Shown here piece by piece: positions 1-5,580 of a stretch of 8,117 bases of DNA. Origin of the DNA: Bacillota bacterium (GTDB lineage Bacteria; Bacillota; Proteinivoracia; UBA4975). The DNA lies in contig JAAYHI010000017.1 of NCBI GenBank assembly GCA_012727415.1, positions 1-8,117 on the forward strand, given 5' to 3'. Numbering within the stretch: position 1 is the stretch's first letter; the number at the start of each line of letters is the position of its first letter. The translations under genes were made by a program, and so were the position numbers. The notes under the pieces were generated by a model. That model did no database searches. It had not been told where the DNA came from and saw only the letters and a list, made by a program, of their open reading frames with translations.

Positions 1-396
1 CCCATAGAGGGTTTCCGGCAGGCCTTGCCGGGGGTGGAGATTTTTGAAATTTCCGCCGCCACTGGCACCGGCACCGAAAAGTTAATTCAGCGCATTTCCC
101 AGCTGCTGGCGGAACTGCCCAGGGTCCCGCTTACACCGCCGTCACCGGAAAATACCCTGATAGAACTCTTGCCTCAGCAGGGAATCCTCGTAGAAAAGGT
201 GGCGGAGGATGTCTATGTCTTGTCGGGACGACGGGTGGAGATTCTTGCGGCAAAAACCGATTTTGACAATGATGAAGCCGTTGCAAATTTCTATCGGGTC
301 GCCAAGGCAATGGGGGTTTTCGACCTGCTGCAAAAAGAGGGGATTCAGCCAGGAGATACAGTAATCATTGGCGAGGAGGAATTTACTTATGAGTAA
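1..396 (+). CDS. obg: GTPase Obg (CgtA), C-terminal part (5' end outside window)
   Basis: This is the last 131 residues of the Obg GTPase, which binds the large ribosomal subunit and is used in 50S assembly and stress signalling. The frame is open from base 1, so the N-terminal Obg fold and most of the G domain lie upstream. The visible part starts near the end of the G domain, with the IFEISAATGTG segment that matches the G5 (SA) motif. After a linker comes the C-terminal OCT domain, roughly bases 196-384. It contains a VLSGRRVEIL strand, an FxNDEAVANFYRVAKAMGV helix region and the PGDTVIIGEEEF ending typical of the family. The stop overlaps the nadD start by 8 bases, and the nadD ribosome binding site lies inside this coding end, which suggests coupled expression. 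Obg next to nadD is a common Firmicutes arrangement. The assignment is secure; only the missing 5' end limits it. Confidence 0.93.
   Translation, partial: PIEGFRQALPGVEIFEISAATGTGTEKLIQRISQLLAELPRVPLTPPSPENTLIELLPQQGILVEKVAEDVYVLSGRRVEILAAKTDFDNDEAVANFYRVAKAMGVFDLLQKEGIQPGDTVIIGEEEFTYE
374..379 (+). promoter_or_regulatory. Ribosome binding site for nadD
   Basis: AGGAGG lies inside the obg coding end, 9 bases before the ATG at 389. It decides the nadD start: the longer in-frame option, a TTG at 368, would lie upstream of this site. Confidence 0.8.
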
Positions 397-991
397 AGAG
401 AGCATAATCCTCTTTGGCGGCAGTTTCGATCCTCCCCACCTGGGTCACATGGTAGTGGCCCAGTGGGTGGCAGATGCCTTGTCGGCACCTGTACGCTTTT
501 TGCCTGCAGGGAACCACCCTTGCAAAGACAATGTGGGTTCCGGCGACGAACGCCTGGAGATGTTGAAGATAGCTACCCATGGCAATCCCAGTTTTATCGT
601 CGATGAATACGAATACAACCTGGGAAAAGTCAACTATACCGTCGATACCCTGGAAAGATATTCCCGGGAGTTCAGTGTCTCCAGGGAAGAATTATACTTT
701 GTCGTCGGCAGTGATTCTCTCCGGGATTTTAGTACATGGCGGGATCCCCAGGGCATTGCCCAACGGGCTACATTACTTGCCTTTGCCCGGGAAGCGACAG
801 ATTGGAAAGAACTGTTGCTGCCTCTGAAGCACCTGGAGGCGAAAATTATTATCTGCAATGCCCCCATTATTCAGATCTCTTCTACTTTAATCCGGGAAAG
901 GGTGAGGCAGGGACTGTCAGTGCGCTACCTGGTTCCGCCCGGAGTAGAGGAGTATATTGCGGAAATGGGGCTCTACCGAGAAGGAATCTGA
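389..991 (+). CDS. nadD: Nicotinate-nucleotide adenylyltransferase NadD
   Basis: NadD transfers AMP from ATP to nicotinate mononucleotide, giving deamido-NAD, the penultimate step of NAD synthesis in the cytoplasm. The 200-residue product has the nucleotidyltransferase signature GGSFDPPHLGH at residues 10-20, which carries the HxGH ATP-binding motif. It also has the GSDS segment at 107-110 followed by LRDFSTWRDP, and the second ATP-binding motif ISSTLIR at 163-169. The length is normal for bacterial NadD. The ATG at 389 is chosen because it follows an AGGAGG at good spacing and puts the first beta strand (IILFGGSF) in its usual place. The gene overlaps obg by 8 bases. In many Firmicutes nadD is followed by, or fused to, the HD phosphohydrolase YqeK; here neither is present, and the next gene begins 41 bases later. 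Confidence in function is very high. Confidence 0.96.
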   Translation: MSKESIILFGGSFDPPHLGHMVVAQWVADALSAPVRFLPAGNHPCKDNVGSGDERLEMLKIATHGNPSFIVDEYEYNLGKVNYTVDTLERYSREFSVSREELYFVVGSDSLRDFSTWRDPQGIAQRATLLAFAREATDWKELLLPLKHLEAKIIICNAPIIQISSTLIRERVRQGLSVRYLVPPGVEEYIAEMGLYREGI

Positions 992-1032
992 GCGGTTAAT
1001 GTGGAAGGAATAAAGGGTGAAGGAGGTGCACC

Positions 1033-2226
1033 ATGCAGTATTTACCACGCGCCAGCCGCTTCCGGCGGAAAAAGAAAAGATTTAGTTTTAAAAAGCTGGG
1101 GACACTTCTTACCATCGCAGTGTTCCTCATTCTGTTGTTTTTGTGTGTGCGTTACTTTTCACTCTTTCAGGCGCTGAAGGGTTCAGATTCTCCTGCTGTC
1201 TGGCGCCCCCAGGAGAATGAGCGAGTTCAGTTCTTAATTGCCGGACGCCTCAATAACAGAATAACTTCCTGCACACTCCTTTCAGTGCCGGCTTCCCAGG
1301 ACGCGCCGATTCACATCCTGCGGATTCCTCCCGCAACCCTGATAAGCGGGCAGGCAGATGCCACCGATTCCCTTGCCGCTCTCTATGCTGAGCAGGGAAT
1401 TTATGCAACCATCGATGCTCTGGAAAAATTGTTTGCCTATAAAATGCCCGTAGACCACTATGTGGTCTATGATGTCCAAAAAATCAAGGATATCGTCTCG
1501 GAGATTTCCGGGGTTACTGTCACCTTGCCGGAAGAGTATATTGTCAGCACTGAAGAATCGGATTACATCTTTAAGCCCGGTGCCAACGAAATTCCGTCAA
1601 ACCAGATCATTCCCCTCATTGCCTCCGATACTGAGTGTCGCGACATTGGGTTTTGGGCGGAAAAATCTCTGCTGGTGGAAGTGTTTAACCAGCTGTTTAC
1701 GCTGAAACATATCAGCTACTTCGTCACCAACATGGGCAGCATTGCCGAGGGGTACGATTCGGATATGTCGCCCCGGCAGCTGGCAAAGCTCCGGGATTCG
1801 CTGCAAGCCCTGGCCTGGGAGGACCGCAATTACTCCCTGTTGCCGGGCAGCTGGCTTGCCTCGGGAGAACAGCAATACTGGTCTTGTGATCAAAAGCTGT
1901 TAGAAATGAAAGTCAGTCAGATTGTCAATAATATACCGGGCTATGACAAGTCCTTGCTGGTAGTGGATGTATTTAACGGCAATGGCATTACCGGTTTTGC
2001 CGCCAAGACGGCAAACCTGCTGCGGGGACACCTGTTTAACATTGGCCGGGTTGACAATGCTGAGCTCTCCGAGTTTACCCGCATATATTACCAGAAAGAG
2101 TACCATCTTGCCGCCGTGGAAATTTCCCTGATCCTGGATGTCGAGGCGGTTCTTATCGAAGACAGTTATATTGACAGTGACAATCCTGTGGCCGTTATTC
2201 TGGGGCAAGATTTGAGAGGGAGGTAG
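1033..2226 (+). CDS. Membrane-anchored LCP-like protein with LytR_C domain; LCP active site appears degenerate
   Basis: This 397-residue protein has a basic cytoplasmic N-terminus (residues 10-21), one membrane segment at about 22-44, and an extracytoplasmic remainder. Residues 65-230 resemble a LytR-CpsA-Psr (LCP) domain; the family normally attaches teichoic acids or other glycopolymers to peptidoglycan. Residues 309-394 form a clear LytR_C domain (VDVFNGNGITGFAAKTANLL followed by a DNAE...TRIYY segment). The residues that LCP enzymes use to bind the pyrophosphate-lipid substrate and metal look lost. The usual SIPRDT motif reads RIPPAT (97-102). The first-motif Asp is replaced (NNRITSC, 74-80). 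The R-x-R and DxGRxxRQ region reads SDTECRDIGFWAEK (198-211), keeping D204 and G206 but not the arginines. A strong AAGGAGGTG sits just before the ATG. LCP genes commonly lie between nadD and rsfS in Clostridia. I infer a structural or accessory envelope role rather than transferase activity; an unusual but active enzyme is possible. Confidence 0.8.
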   Translation: MQYLPRASRFRRKKKRFSFKKLGTLLTIAVFLILLFLCVRYFSLFQALKGSDSPAVWRPQENERVQFLIAGRLNNRITSCTLLSVPASQDAPIHILRIPPATLISGQADATDSLAALYAEQGIYATIDALEKLFAYKMPVDHYVVYDVQKIKDIVSEISGVTVTLPEEYIVSTEESDYIFKPGANEIPSNQIIPLIASDTECRDIGFWAEKSLLVEVFNQLFTLKHISYFVTNMGSIAEGYDSDMSPRQLAKLRDSLQALAWEDRNYSLLPGSWLASGEQQYWSCDQKLLEMKVSQIVNNIPGYDKSLLVVDVFNGNGITGFAAKTANLLRGHLFNIGRVDNAELSEFTRIYYQKEYHLAAVEISLILDVEAVLIEDSYIDSDNPVAVILGQDLRGR

Positions 2227-2229
2227 AGC

Positions 2230-2553
2230 ATGCAACCGCTGGCAGTTAATCTGGCTGCCGCCGCCGCTGAAGAAAAAAAGGCTGCAGATATCAAGATTAT
2301 TGATATCAGTGCCAGTTCAGCCTTTACTGATTATTTTGTCCTGGCAACGGGGTTGACGAAAATTCACACCCGTGCTATTGCCGATTTTATTGAGGAGACT
2401 TTGGCCGAAAATAATTTCGTACCTTTCAGTAAATCAGGATACCAGGAGGGTGAGTGGATCCTCCTGGATTACCTGGATTTTGTTGTGCATATCTTTACTC
2501 CCGAAGCCCGGGAGTACTACCAGCTGGAACGGTTATGGGAGTACCGGGACTGA
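2230..2553 (+). CDS. rsfS: Ribosomal silencing factor RsfS
   Basis: RsfS (RsfA, formerly YbeB/YqeL, related to Iojap) binds ribosomal protein uL14 on the free 50S subunit and blocks joining with the 30S subunit when nutrients are scarce. The 107-residue product is of normal length. It shows the family pattern IIDISASSAFTDYFVLATG (residues about 22-40), then an IHTRAIADFIEE helix, GEWILLDYLDFVVHIFTPEAREYY, and the closing LERLWEYRD. The ATG at 2230 lies three bases after the stop of the LCP-like gene and follows a GGGAGG that overlaps that gene's end, so translation is probably coupled. Its last base is shared with the start codon of the methyltransferase gene. With Obg in the same block, this places two large-subunit factors in one apparent operon. 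Confidence 0.95.
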   Translation: MQPLAVNLAAAAAEEKKAADIKIIDISASSAFTDYFVLATGLTKIHTRAIADFIEETLAENNFVPFSKSGYQEGEWILLDYLDFVVHIFTPEAREYYQLERLWEYRD

Positions 2554-3281
2554 TGGGGGCCTACGATCTATTAGCCAGGTATTACGATTGGCTCATGGCT
2601 GATGTGCCCTACCGGCGCTGGATTGAGTTTATCGCCGCCTATGCAAGAAGACAGGGAAGTATTTGCATTGTCGACGCCGGCTGTGGCACTGGCACCGTGG
2701 CCCTGGGATTAAGGCAGAAGGGCTTTCGCGTTGCAGGCCTGGACAGCTCGCAGGAGATGCTGGCCCTGGCCCGGAGCAAGGCCGAGGCCTTGGGCTTGTC
2801 CTTGCCCCTGTTCCAGGGGAATTTTTCTGCCCTCCCCCTGAAAGCAGACCTGGTTATTTCGACATGTGACGGCCTCAATCACCTTCTCGGCAACAAAGAG
2901 GTAATCAGATTTTTCCAAGGAGTCCATCGCTGTTTGAGCCCAAAGGGATCCCTGATCTTTGATATTAATACTGAGTATAAGTACCGGCGTATTTTAGGCA
3001 ATAATATCTTTGCCTGGGAAACACAGGGTGTGGATGTAATCTGGCGCAACCAATATTCGCCTCCCTTTAATTTCGCGGATATTTCCCTGTATGTGCACAG
3101 CAGGGGCTGCTGGTCCAAATCTGTTTTCCTCATTCAGCAGCGTTGTCATTCCGTGTCAACCCTGGTATACTATTTAGAGAAAACGGGCTTTGAGCTTAAA
3201 GGAATTTGGAACAATTACAGCTTTAAAGCTGTTTCCCCTGCGACCCAGAGGCTTACCTTCATCGCCCAAAAAAAAATATAA
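2553..3281 (+). CDS. YqeM-type class I SAM-dependent methyltransferase
   Basis: The product is a predicted cytoplasmic methyltransferase of 242 residues with unknown substrate. It has a Rossmann-type SAM fold: motif I VDAGCGTG at residues 40-47, the acidic end of strand 2 (GLDSS, 62-66), and a segment QGNFSALPL (88-96) before CDGLNHLL (105-112). The N-terminal YDLLARYYDWLMADVPYRRW pattern matches the start of B. subtilis YqeM, and length and position after rsfS also match, so I read it as the YqeM orthologue. The ATG at 2553 overlaps the rsfS stop (TGATG). A longer frame is open upstream, but it would run through the rsfS coding region in another frame and lacks family similarity there. A weak GGGAG lies 11 bases before the start, so reinitiation from rsfS is likely. 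The C-terminal third is more divergent, as usual where substrate specificity resides. Confidence 0.88.
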   Translation: MGAYDLLARYYDWLMADVPYRRWIEFIAAYARRQGSICIVDAGCGTGTVALGLRQKGFRVAGLDSSQEMLALARSKAEALGLSLPLFQGNFSALPLKADLVISTCDGLNHLLGNKEVIRFFQGVHRCLSPKGSLIFDINTEYKYRRILGNNIFAWETQGVDVIWRNQYSPPFNFADISLYVHSRGCWSKSVFLIQQRCHSVSTLVYYLEKTGFELKGIWNNYSFKAVSPATQRLTFIAQKKI

Positions 3282-3294
3282 AGGAGTTCAGACT

Positions 3295-3483
3295 ATGAAA
3301 TTCAGCAAAGATATGACTATTAAAGAAGCACTGCAAGTGGATTCCAGAAGTGCCGAAATATTTTTAAGCCATGGCATGCATTGTATCGGATGCCCAACTG
3401 CCAGTGCCGAGAGTATTGAAGAGGCAGCCATTGCCCATGGCATTGATGTCGATGCCCTGTTAGACCAACTAAACGCCCTGTAA
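3295..3483 (+). CDS. DUF1858 small redox-disulfide domain protein
   Basis: This is a 62-residue protein that is nearly all one DUF1858 domain. The family is described as a redox-disulfide domain associated with hybrid-cluster proteins in anaerobes; its exact function is not established. The key feature is the Cys pair C30-x-x-C33 in MHCIGCPTASAESIEEAA, preceded by the family's opening ITKDMTI-like segment (KDMTIKEAL, residues 5-13) and followed by a short helix ending in DALLDQLNAL. The ATG at 3295 is chosen because AAGGAG lies 8 bases upstream; a longer in-frame ORF would overlap the end of the methyltransferase gene. It is the last gene before a strong terminator, and its stop codon is already part of the terminator stem. 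I infer a small thiol-redox or metal-cluster-related protein; the sequence does not show the partner. Confidence 0.88.
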   Translation: MKFSKDMTIKEALQVDSRSAEIFLSHGMHCIGCPTASAESIEEAAIAHGIDVDALLDQLNAL

Positions 3484-3505
3484 AAGCGCCGCGAGCGCTT
3501 TTTTT
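3482..3505 (+). terminator. Intrinsic terminator closing the obg-to-DUF1858 block
   Basis: AAAAGCGC (3482-3489) pairs perfectly with GCGCTTTT (3495-3502) around the 5-base loop CGCGA, and the T run continues to 3505 (seven Ts). The stem begins within the TAA stop codon of the DUF1858 gene. It separates the left block from comEA. Confidence 0.88.
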
Positions 3506-3565
3506 GCAGGACATTCCCGCTGCTGCGCAGAATACAACTCCAGATTCATATTAGGAGGGTAGATT

Positions 3566-4084
3566 GTGGAGCTAAAAACCAAAGAACTTGCTTATTTAAT
3601 AGTTCTTGCGGTTATAATAGCTTCCCTGGGAATCTGCAGCAGCCGTAAAGGCACTTTCGCCGAGAAAACCCCCTTGGTCAGTGAGGCAACCCTGACAGTA
3701 CATGTGGCCGGGGCAGTTAACAACCCTGGTGTATATACTCTGCCTGCCGGCAGCAGGGTCGGGGATGCAATAGACGCTGCGGGGGGCCCTTTGGCGGAGG
3801 CTGATATCCACCGGCTTAACCTGGCTGAAATCCTCATTGACGGCAAGAAGGTGCATGTTCCTGCTGTGAGCACCGAGTCCGAATCCCAAGATGGTCTGAT
3901 CAATATCAATACCGCCAGCGCCAAAGAGTTGGAGGCCCTGCCCAATATTGGCCCTGCCCGGGCGCAAAAAATCATCGAATACCGGGAAACCCACGGCCCT
4001 TTTACTTCCATTGAAGAAATCACCAAGGTCAACACAATCGGCCCGAAAATATTCGAGAGCATTAAAGATCTCATTACTTATTGA
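3566..4084 (+). CDS. comEA: Competence protein ComEA, DNA receptor (SLBB plus helix-hairpin-helix)
   Basis: ComEA is the membrane-anchored receptor that binds double-stranded DNA outside the membrane and passes it toward the ComEC channel during natural transformation. The 172-residue product has a single membrane anchor at about residues 7-23 and an SLBB domain at about 43-99 (VHVAGAVNNPGVYTL ... GDAIDAAGG ... VHVP). After a short Ser/Glu-rich linker comes a pair of helix-hairpin-helix motifs at 111-172, with hairpins LPNIGPARA (125-133) and VNTIGPKIF (155-163). This is the standard Gram-positive ComEA layout. The start is GTG at 3566, supported by AGGAGGG 6 bases upstream. The gene follows a terminator, so it needs its own promoter; I could not identify a convincing one in 3506-3565. 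Unlike B. subtilis, comEB does not follow; a convergent hydrolase gene and then pyrR intervene before comEC. Confidence 0.94.
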   Translation: MELKTKELAYLIVLAVIIASLGICSSRKGTFAEKTPLVSEATLTVHVAGAVNNPGVYTLPAGSRVGDAIDAAGGPLAEADIHRLNLAEILIDGKKVHVPAVSTESESQDGLININTASAKELEALPNIGPARAQKIIEYRETHGPFTSIEEITKVNTIGPKIFESIKDLITY

Positions 4085-4086
4085 GC

Positions 4087-4110
4087 AAAAAAAAAGGCTC
4101 CGAGGAGCCT
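4087..4110 (-). terminator. Intrinsic terminator of the minus-strand hydrolase, in the convergent gap with comEA
   Basis: AGGCTC (4095-4100) pairs with GAGCCT (4105-4110) around a 4-base loop. On the minus strand the stem is followed by a run of nine to ten Ts (the A run at 4087-4095 on the plus strand), giving a strong terminator just past the hydrolase stop. On the plus strand the following bases are GTTATTAT, so for comEA the same hairpin would be at best a weak terminator. Confidence 0.8.
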
Positions 4111-4114
4111 GTTA

Positions 4115-4861
4115 TTATCTTGCAAAGACATGATTGCCGATCTTGGTAATGATGGGCCTGGTCCGAATCCAGAGATTGGTGGCAGTGACAGGATTATAGT
4201 AGAACACAGCACCGTACGTGGGGTCGACACCGTTTATGGCTTGCTGTGCTGCATTGTAAGCTGACTGATTGGGTGTCAGCCAGAACTGGCCGTCATGAAC
4301 AGCAGTAATTGCCCAGGGCTGGTAGATGACGCCGGCAATGGTGTTGGGGAAGTCAGGGTGTTTCACCCGGTTGAGGATAACGGCGGCAACAGCCACTTGT
4401 CCCAGGAATGGTTCTCCCCGGGCCTCGCTGTAGACTGCCCGCGCCAGCAATTCAAATTCCTGCGCTGTGACCGTAGTCTTTATTGCGGGAGCGTTGGCCG
4501 CAGTGGGGATGACCAGCTTTTGCCCAACGTAGATAATCGTTCCGGTTATATTGTTGGCACTGACAATTGCGCTAATGCTTGTCCCATAGCGTTGCGCCAG
4601 AAGATACAGGCTTTCGCCCCGCACAACTGTATGGACTGTGGGAATTGTGAGGGTCTTTCCGGCAATAATGAGATCACTGCTGAGATTATTGGCTGCTTTC
4701 AAACTTTCAATGGTTACCCCATATGCGCGGGAAATTTTCCACAGACTGTCTCCAGGTTTAATAATGTGTTGCTGCCCAAAAACAGGGGTGGCGAGTAACA
4801 GGCATATGCACATCGCCAGGGCGATTGTTACCGGTATACGCTTCAGCTTCGCTTTTCGCAT
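4115..4861 (-). CDS. Secreted cell-wall hydrolase: signal peptide, two LysM domains, SleB-type (Hydrolase_2) catalytic domain
   Basis: The 248-residue product is predicted to be exported and to cleave peptidoglycan. SleB/CwlJ-family enzymes act as lytic transglycosylases on spore cortex or cell wall. Numbering from the preferred start: a signal peptide covers about 1-29 (hydrophobic TIALAMCICLLLATPVFG), LysM domains lie at about 31-74 and 76-119 and should bind peptidoglycan, and the catalytic domain fills 139-248. It shows the SEARGEP motif with the presumed catalytic Glu146, then AAVILNRVKHPDFPNTI, GVIYQPWAITAVHDGQFW, FYYNP, and the typical ending IGNHVFAR. Classical SleB uses a different binding domain, so this is a LysM-SleB architecture rather than SleB itself. 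Two ATGs stand 6 bases apart (4867 and 4861); AGGAGG directly abuts the first, so the second, at 6-base spacing, is the likelier start. The gene converges on comEA and diverges from pyrR. A role in germination, sporulation or wall turnover cannot be decided from sequence. Confidence 0.9.
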   Translation of the reverse strand: MRKAKLKRIPVTIALAMCICLLLATPVFGQQHIIKPGDSLWKISRAYGVTIESLKAANNLSSDLIIAGKTLTIPTVHTVVRGESLYLLAQRYGTSISAIVSANNITGTIIYVGQKLVIPTAANAPAIKTTVTAQEFELLARAVYSEARGEPFLGQVAVAAVILNRVKHPDFPNTIAGVIYQPWAITAVHDGQFWLTPNQSAYNAAQQAINGVDPTYGAVFYYNPVTATNLWIRTRPIITKIGNHVFAR

Positions 4862-4867
4862 CTCCAT

Positions 4868-4873
4868 CCTCCT
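4868..4873 (-). promoter_or_regulatory. Ribosome binding site deciding the hydrolase start
   Basis: On the minus strand AGGAGG runs straight into ATGGAGATG. The first ATG has no spacing from it, while the second ATG has 6 bases, so this site favours the start at 4861. Confidence 0.75.
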
Positions 4874-4890
4874 AGTAAAGTATATTGCTG

Positions 4891-4920
4891 ATTATATCTG
4901 AAAATAGTCAATGGCAACAA
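4891..4920 (-). promoter_or_regulatory. Possible sigma-A-type promoter of the hydrolase gene
   Basis: The minus strand shows a perfect TATAAT (4896 down to 4891), placed to give a leader of a little over 20 bases. The -35 is weak: TTGTTG (4920-4915) at 18-base spacing, or TTGCCA (4917-4912) at a short 15-base spacing. A sporulation sigma factor promoter is an alternative I cannot exclude, given the product family. Confidence 0.4.
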
Positions 4921-4955
4921 AGGGCATAATCCCTGAAAACTGAGGGTTTTCCCTT
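4919..4955. repeat. Alternating inverted repeats AGGG/CCCT upstream of pyrR
   Basis: AGGG (4921-4924), CCCT (4931-4934), AGGG (4943-4946) and CCCT (4951-4954) alternate, so neighbours can pair in two mutually exclusive ways (first with second and third with fourth, or second with third and first with fourth). Overlapping them, GAAAAC (4935-4940) pairs with GTTTTC (4946-4951) around a 5-base loop. The stems are short, so this may be an operator-like DNA element, an RNA leader structure, or chance. Confidence 0.35.
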
Positions 4956-5037
4956 GGTGTTCTCATGTTATGTAAACTAGCCTGCAGTCAATCGCAATAT
5001 TTCAGGGCAATGGATAGATCAACCAATAAGGGGGACG

Positions 5038-5580
5038 ATGATGAAGATAAAAAGCCGTATTCTCGCTCAAGAACAAATCTCCCGCACAATTCGGCGCATA
5101 TCCCACGAGATAATAGAGCGCAATCATGGCACTGAGGATGTGGTCTTATTGGGGATTCGCACCCGTGGAGTGCCCCTGGCCAGGCGAATCGCCGCCAGAA
5201 TACTGGAAATTGAGGGTGTAAAGGTGCCGGTGGGAGAACTGGACATTACATTGTACAGAGATGATCTGACCTCGGACCAGGAGCAGCCCACCGTGGCCCC
5301 TGTGCAACTTCCCTTTAGTGTCCGCGGTGCCATAGTCGTCCTTGTGGATGATGTCCTTTTTACCGGCAGGACAGTGCGGGCCGCCATGGACGCTGTAATA
5401 GACCTGGGGCGCCCCAAGCGCATACAAGTGGCTGTCCTGGTGGATCGCGGCCACAGGGAATTGCCTATTCGCGCTGACTGTGTTGGGAAAAATGTCCCTA
5501 CTTCCAGGCAGGAAAATGTCCTGGTCCGGTTAGAAGAAATTGACGGCAGCGACGAAGTGCTGATTGCGCAATTGGAATAA
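5038..5580 (+). CDS. pyrR: Bifunctional pyr operon regulator / uracil phosphoribosyltransferase PyrR
   Basis: PyrR binds UMP and the leader RNA of pyrimidine genes to cause attenuation, and it also converts uracil plus PRPP to UMP. The product is 180 residues, matching family length, and closely resembles B. subtilis PyrR throughout. The PRPP-binding signature VDDVLFTGRTVRA is at residues 103-115, GELDITLYRDDL at 66-77, and DRGHRELPIRAD with GKNVPTS at 136-156. Basic residues that, from what I recall of B. subtilis PyrR, line the RNA-binding face appear kept (R19 or R20, H23, R28, R41-T42-R43, H139, R140, R145, K151), so RNA binding is plausible. Two adjacent ATGs (5038, 5041) follow AAGGGGG; the second has better spacing. 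The gene is not followed by pyr genes but directly by comEC, whose start codon overlaps its stop. No PyrR-type attenuator is seen in its leader, so its regulation is unclear. Confidence 0.95.
   Translation: MMKIKSRILAQEQISRTIRRISHEIIERNHGTEDVVLLGIRTRGVPLARRIAARILEIEGVKVPVGELDITLYRDDLTSDQEQPTVAPVQLPFSVRGAIVVLVDDVLFTGRTVRAAMDAVIDLGRPKRIQVAVLVDRGHRELPIRADCVGKNVPTSRQENVLVRLEEIDGSDEVLIAQLE

Larger units (their letters stand above)
4868..5037. other. Divergent intergenic region between the hydrolase gene and pyrR
   Basis: These 170 bases hold the control region for both divergent genes. Near the hydrolase there is a recognisable TATAAT on the minus strand. Between 4919 and 4955 there are alternating short inverted repeats. 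The half nearest pyrR (4956-5027) shows no clear gene. It also shows no match to the conserved PyrR-binding RNA loop and no terminator hairpin, so a classical pyrimidine attenuator is not visible. I could not identify a convincing pyrR promoter: TGTTATGTA at 4966-4974 might be an extended -10, but without a good -35. Confidence 0.6.

Noticed and set aside
368..388. Upstream TTG start for nadD
   Set aside because: It would precede the AGGAGG at 374-379 and add residues before the conserved N-terminal strand; the ATG at 389 fits much better.
2454..2552. Upstream extension of the methyltransferase reading frame
   Set aside because: This part overlaps the rsfS coding region in another frame and has no resemblance to the family N-terminus, which begins at the ATG at 2553.
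3506..3565. Possible promoter for comEA
   Set aside because: Candidate boxes (for example TACAAC near 3533) lack an acceptable partner at normal spacing; nothing was strong enough to list, though a promoter must exist if the upstream terminator works.
3742..3759. Imperfect palindrome CTGCC/GGCAG inside comEA
   Set aside because: It falls in coding sequence, encodes conserved SLBB residues and is short; GC-rich palindromes of this kind are common across the window.
3592..4074. Two long open frames antisense to comEA (up to 160 codons)
   Set aside because: They lie wholly within a well-identified comEA coding region, have no ribosome binding site I can recognise and no family similarity; they mirror the codon bias of the real gene.
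4295..4798. Plus-strand open frame of 167 codons across the hydrolase gene
   Set aside because: It is the shadow of a gene with clear LysM and SleB motifs on the other strand; the translated composition looks random.
5124..5454. Minus-strand open frames across pyrR
   Set aside because: They are antisense to a highly conserved gene and carry no recognisable domain.
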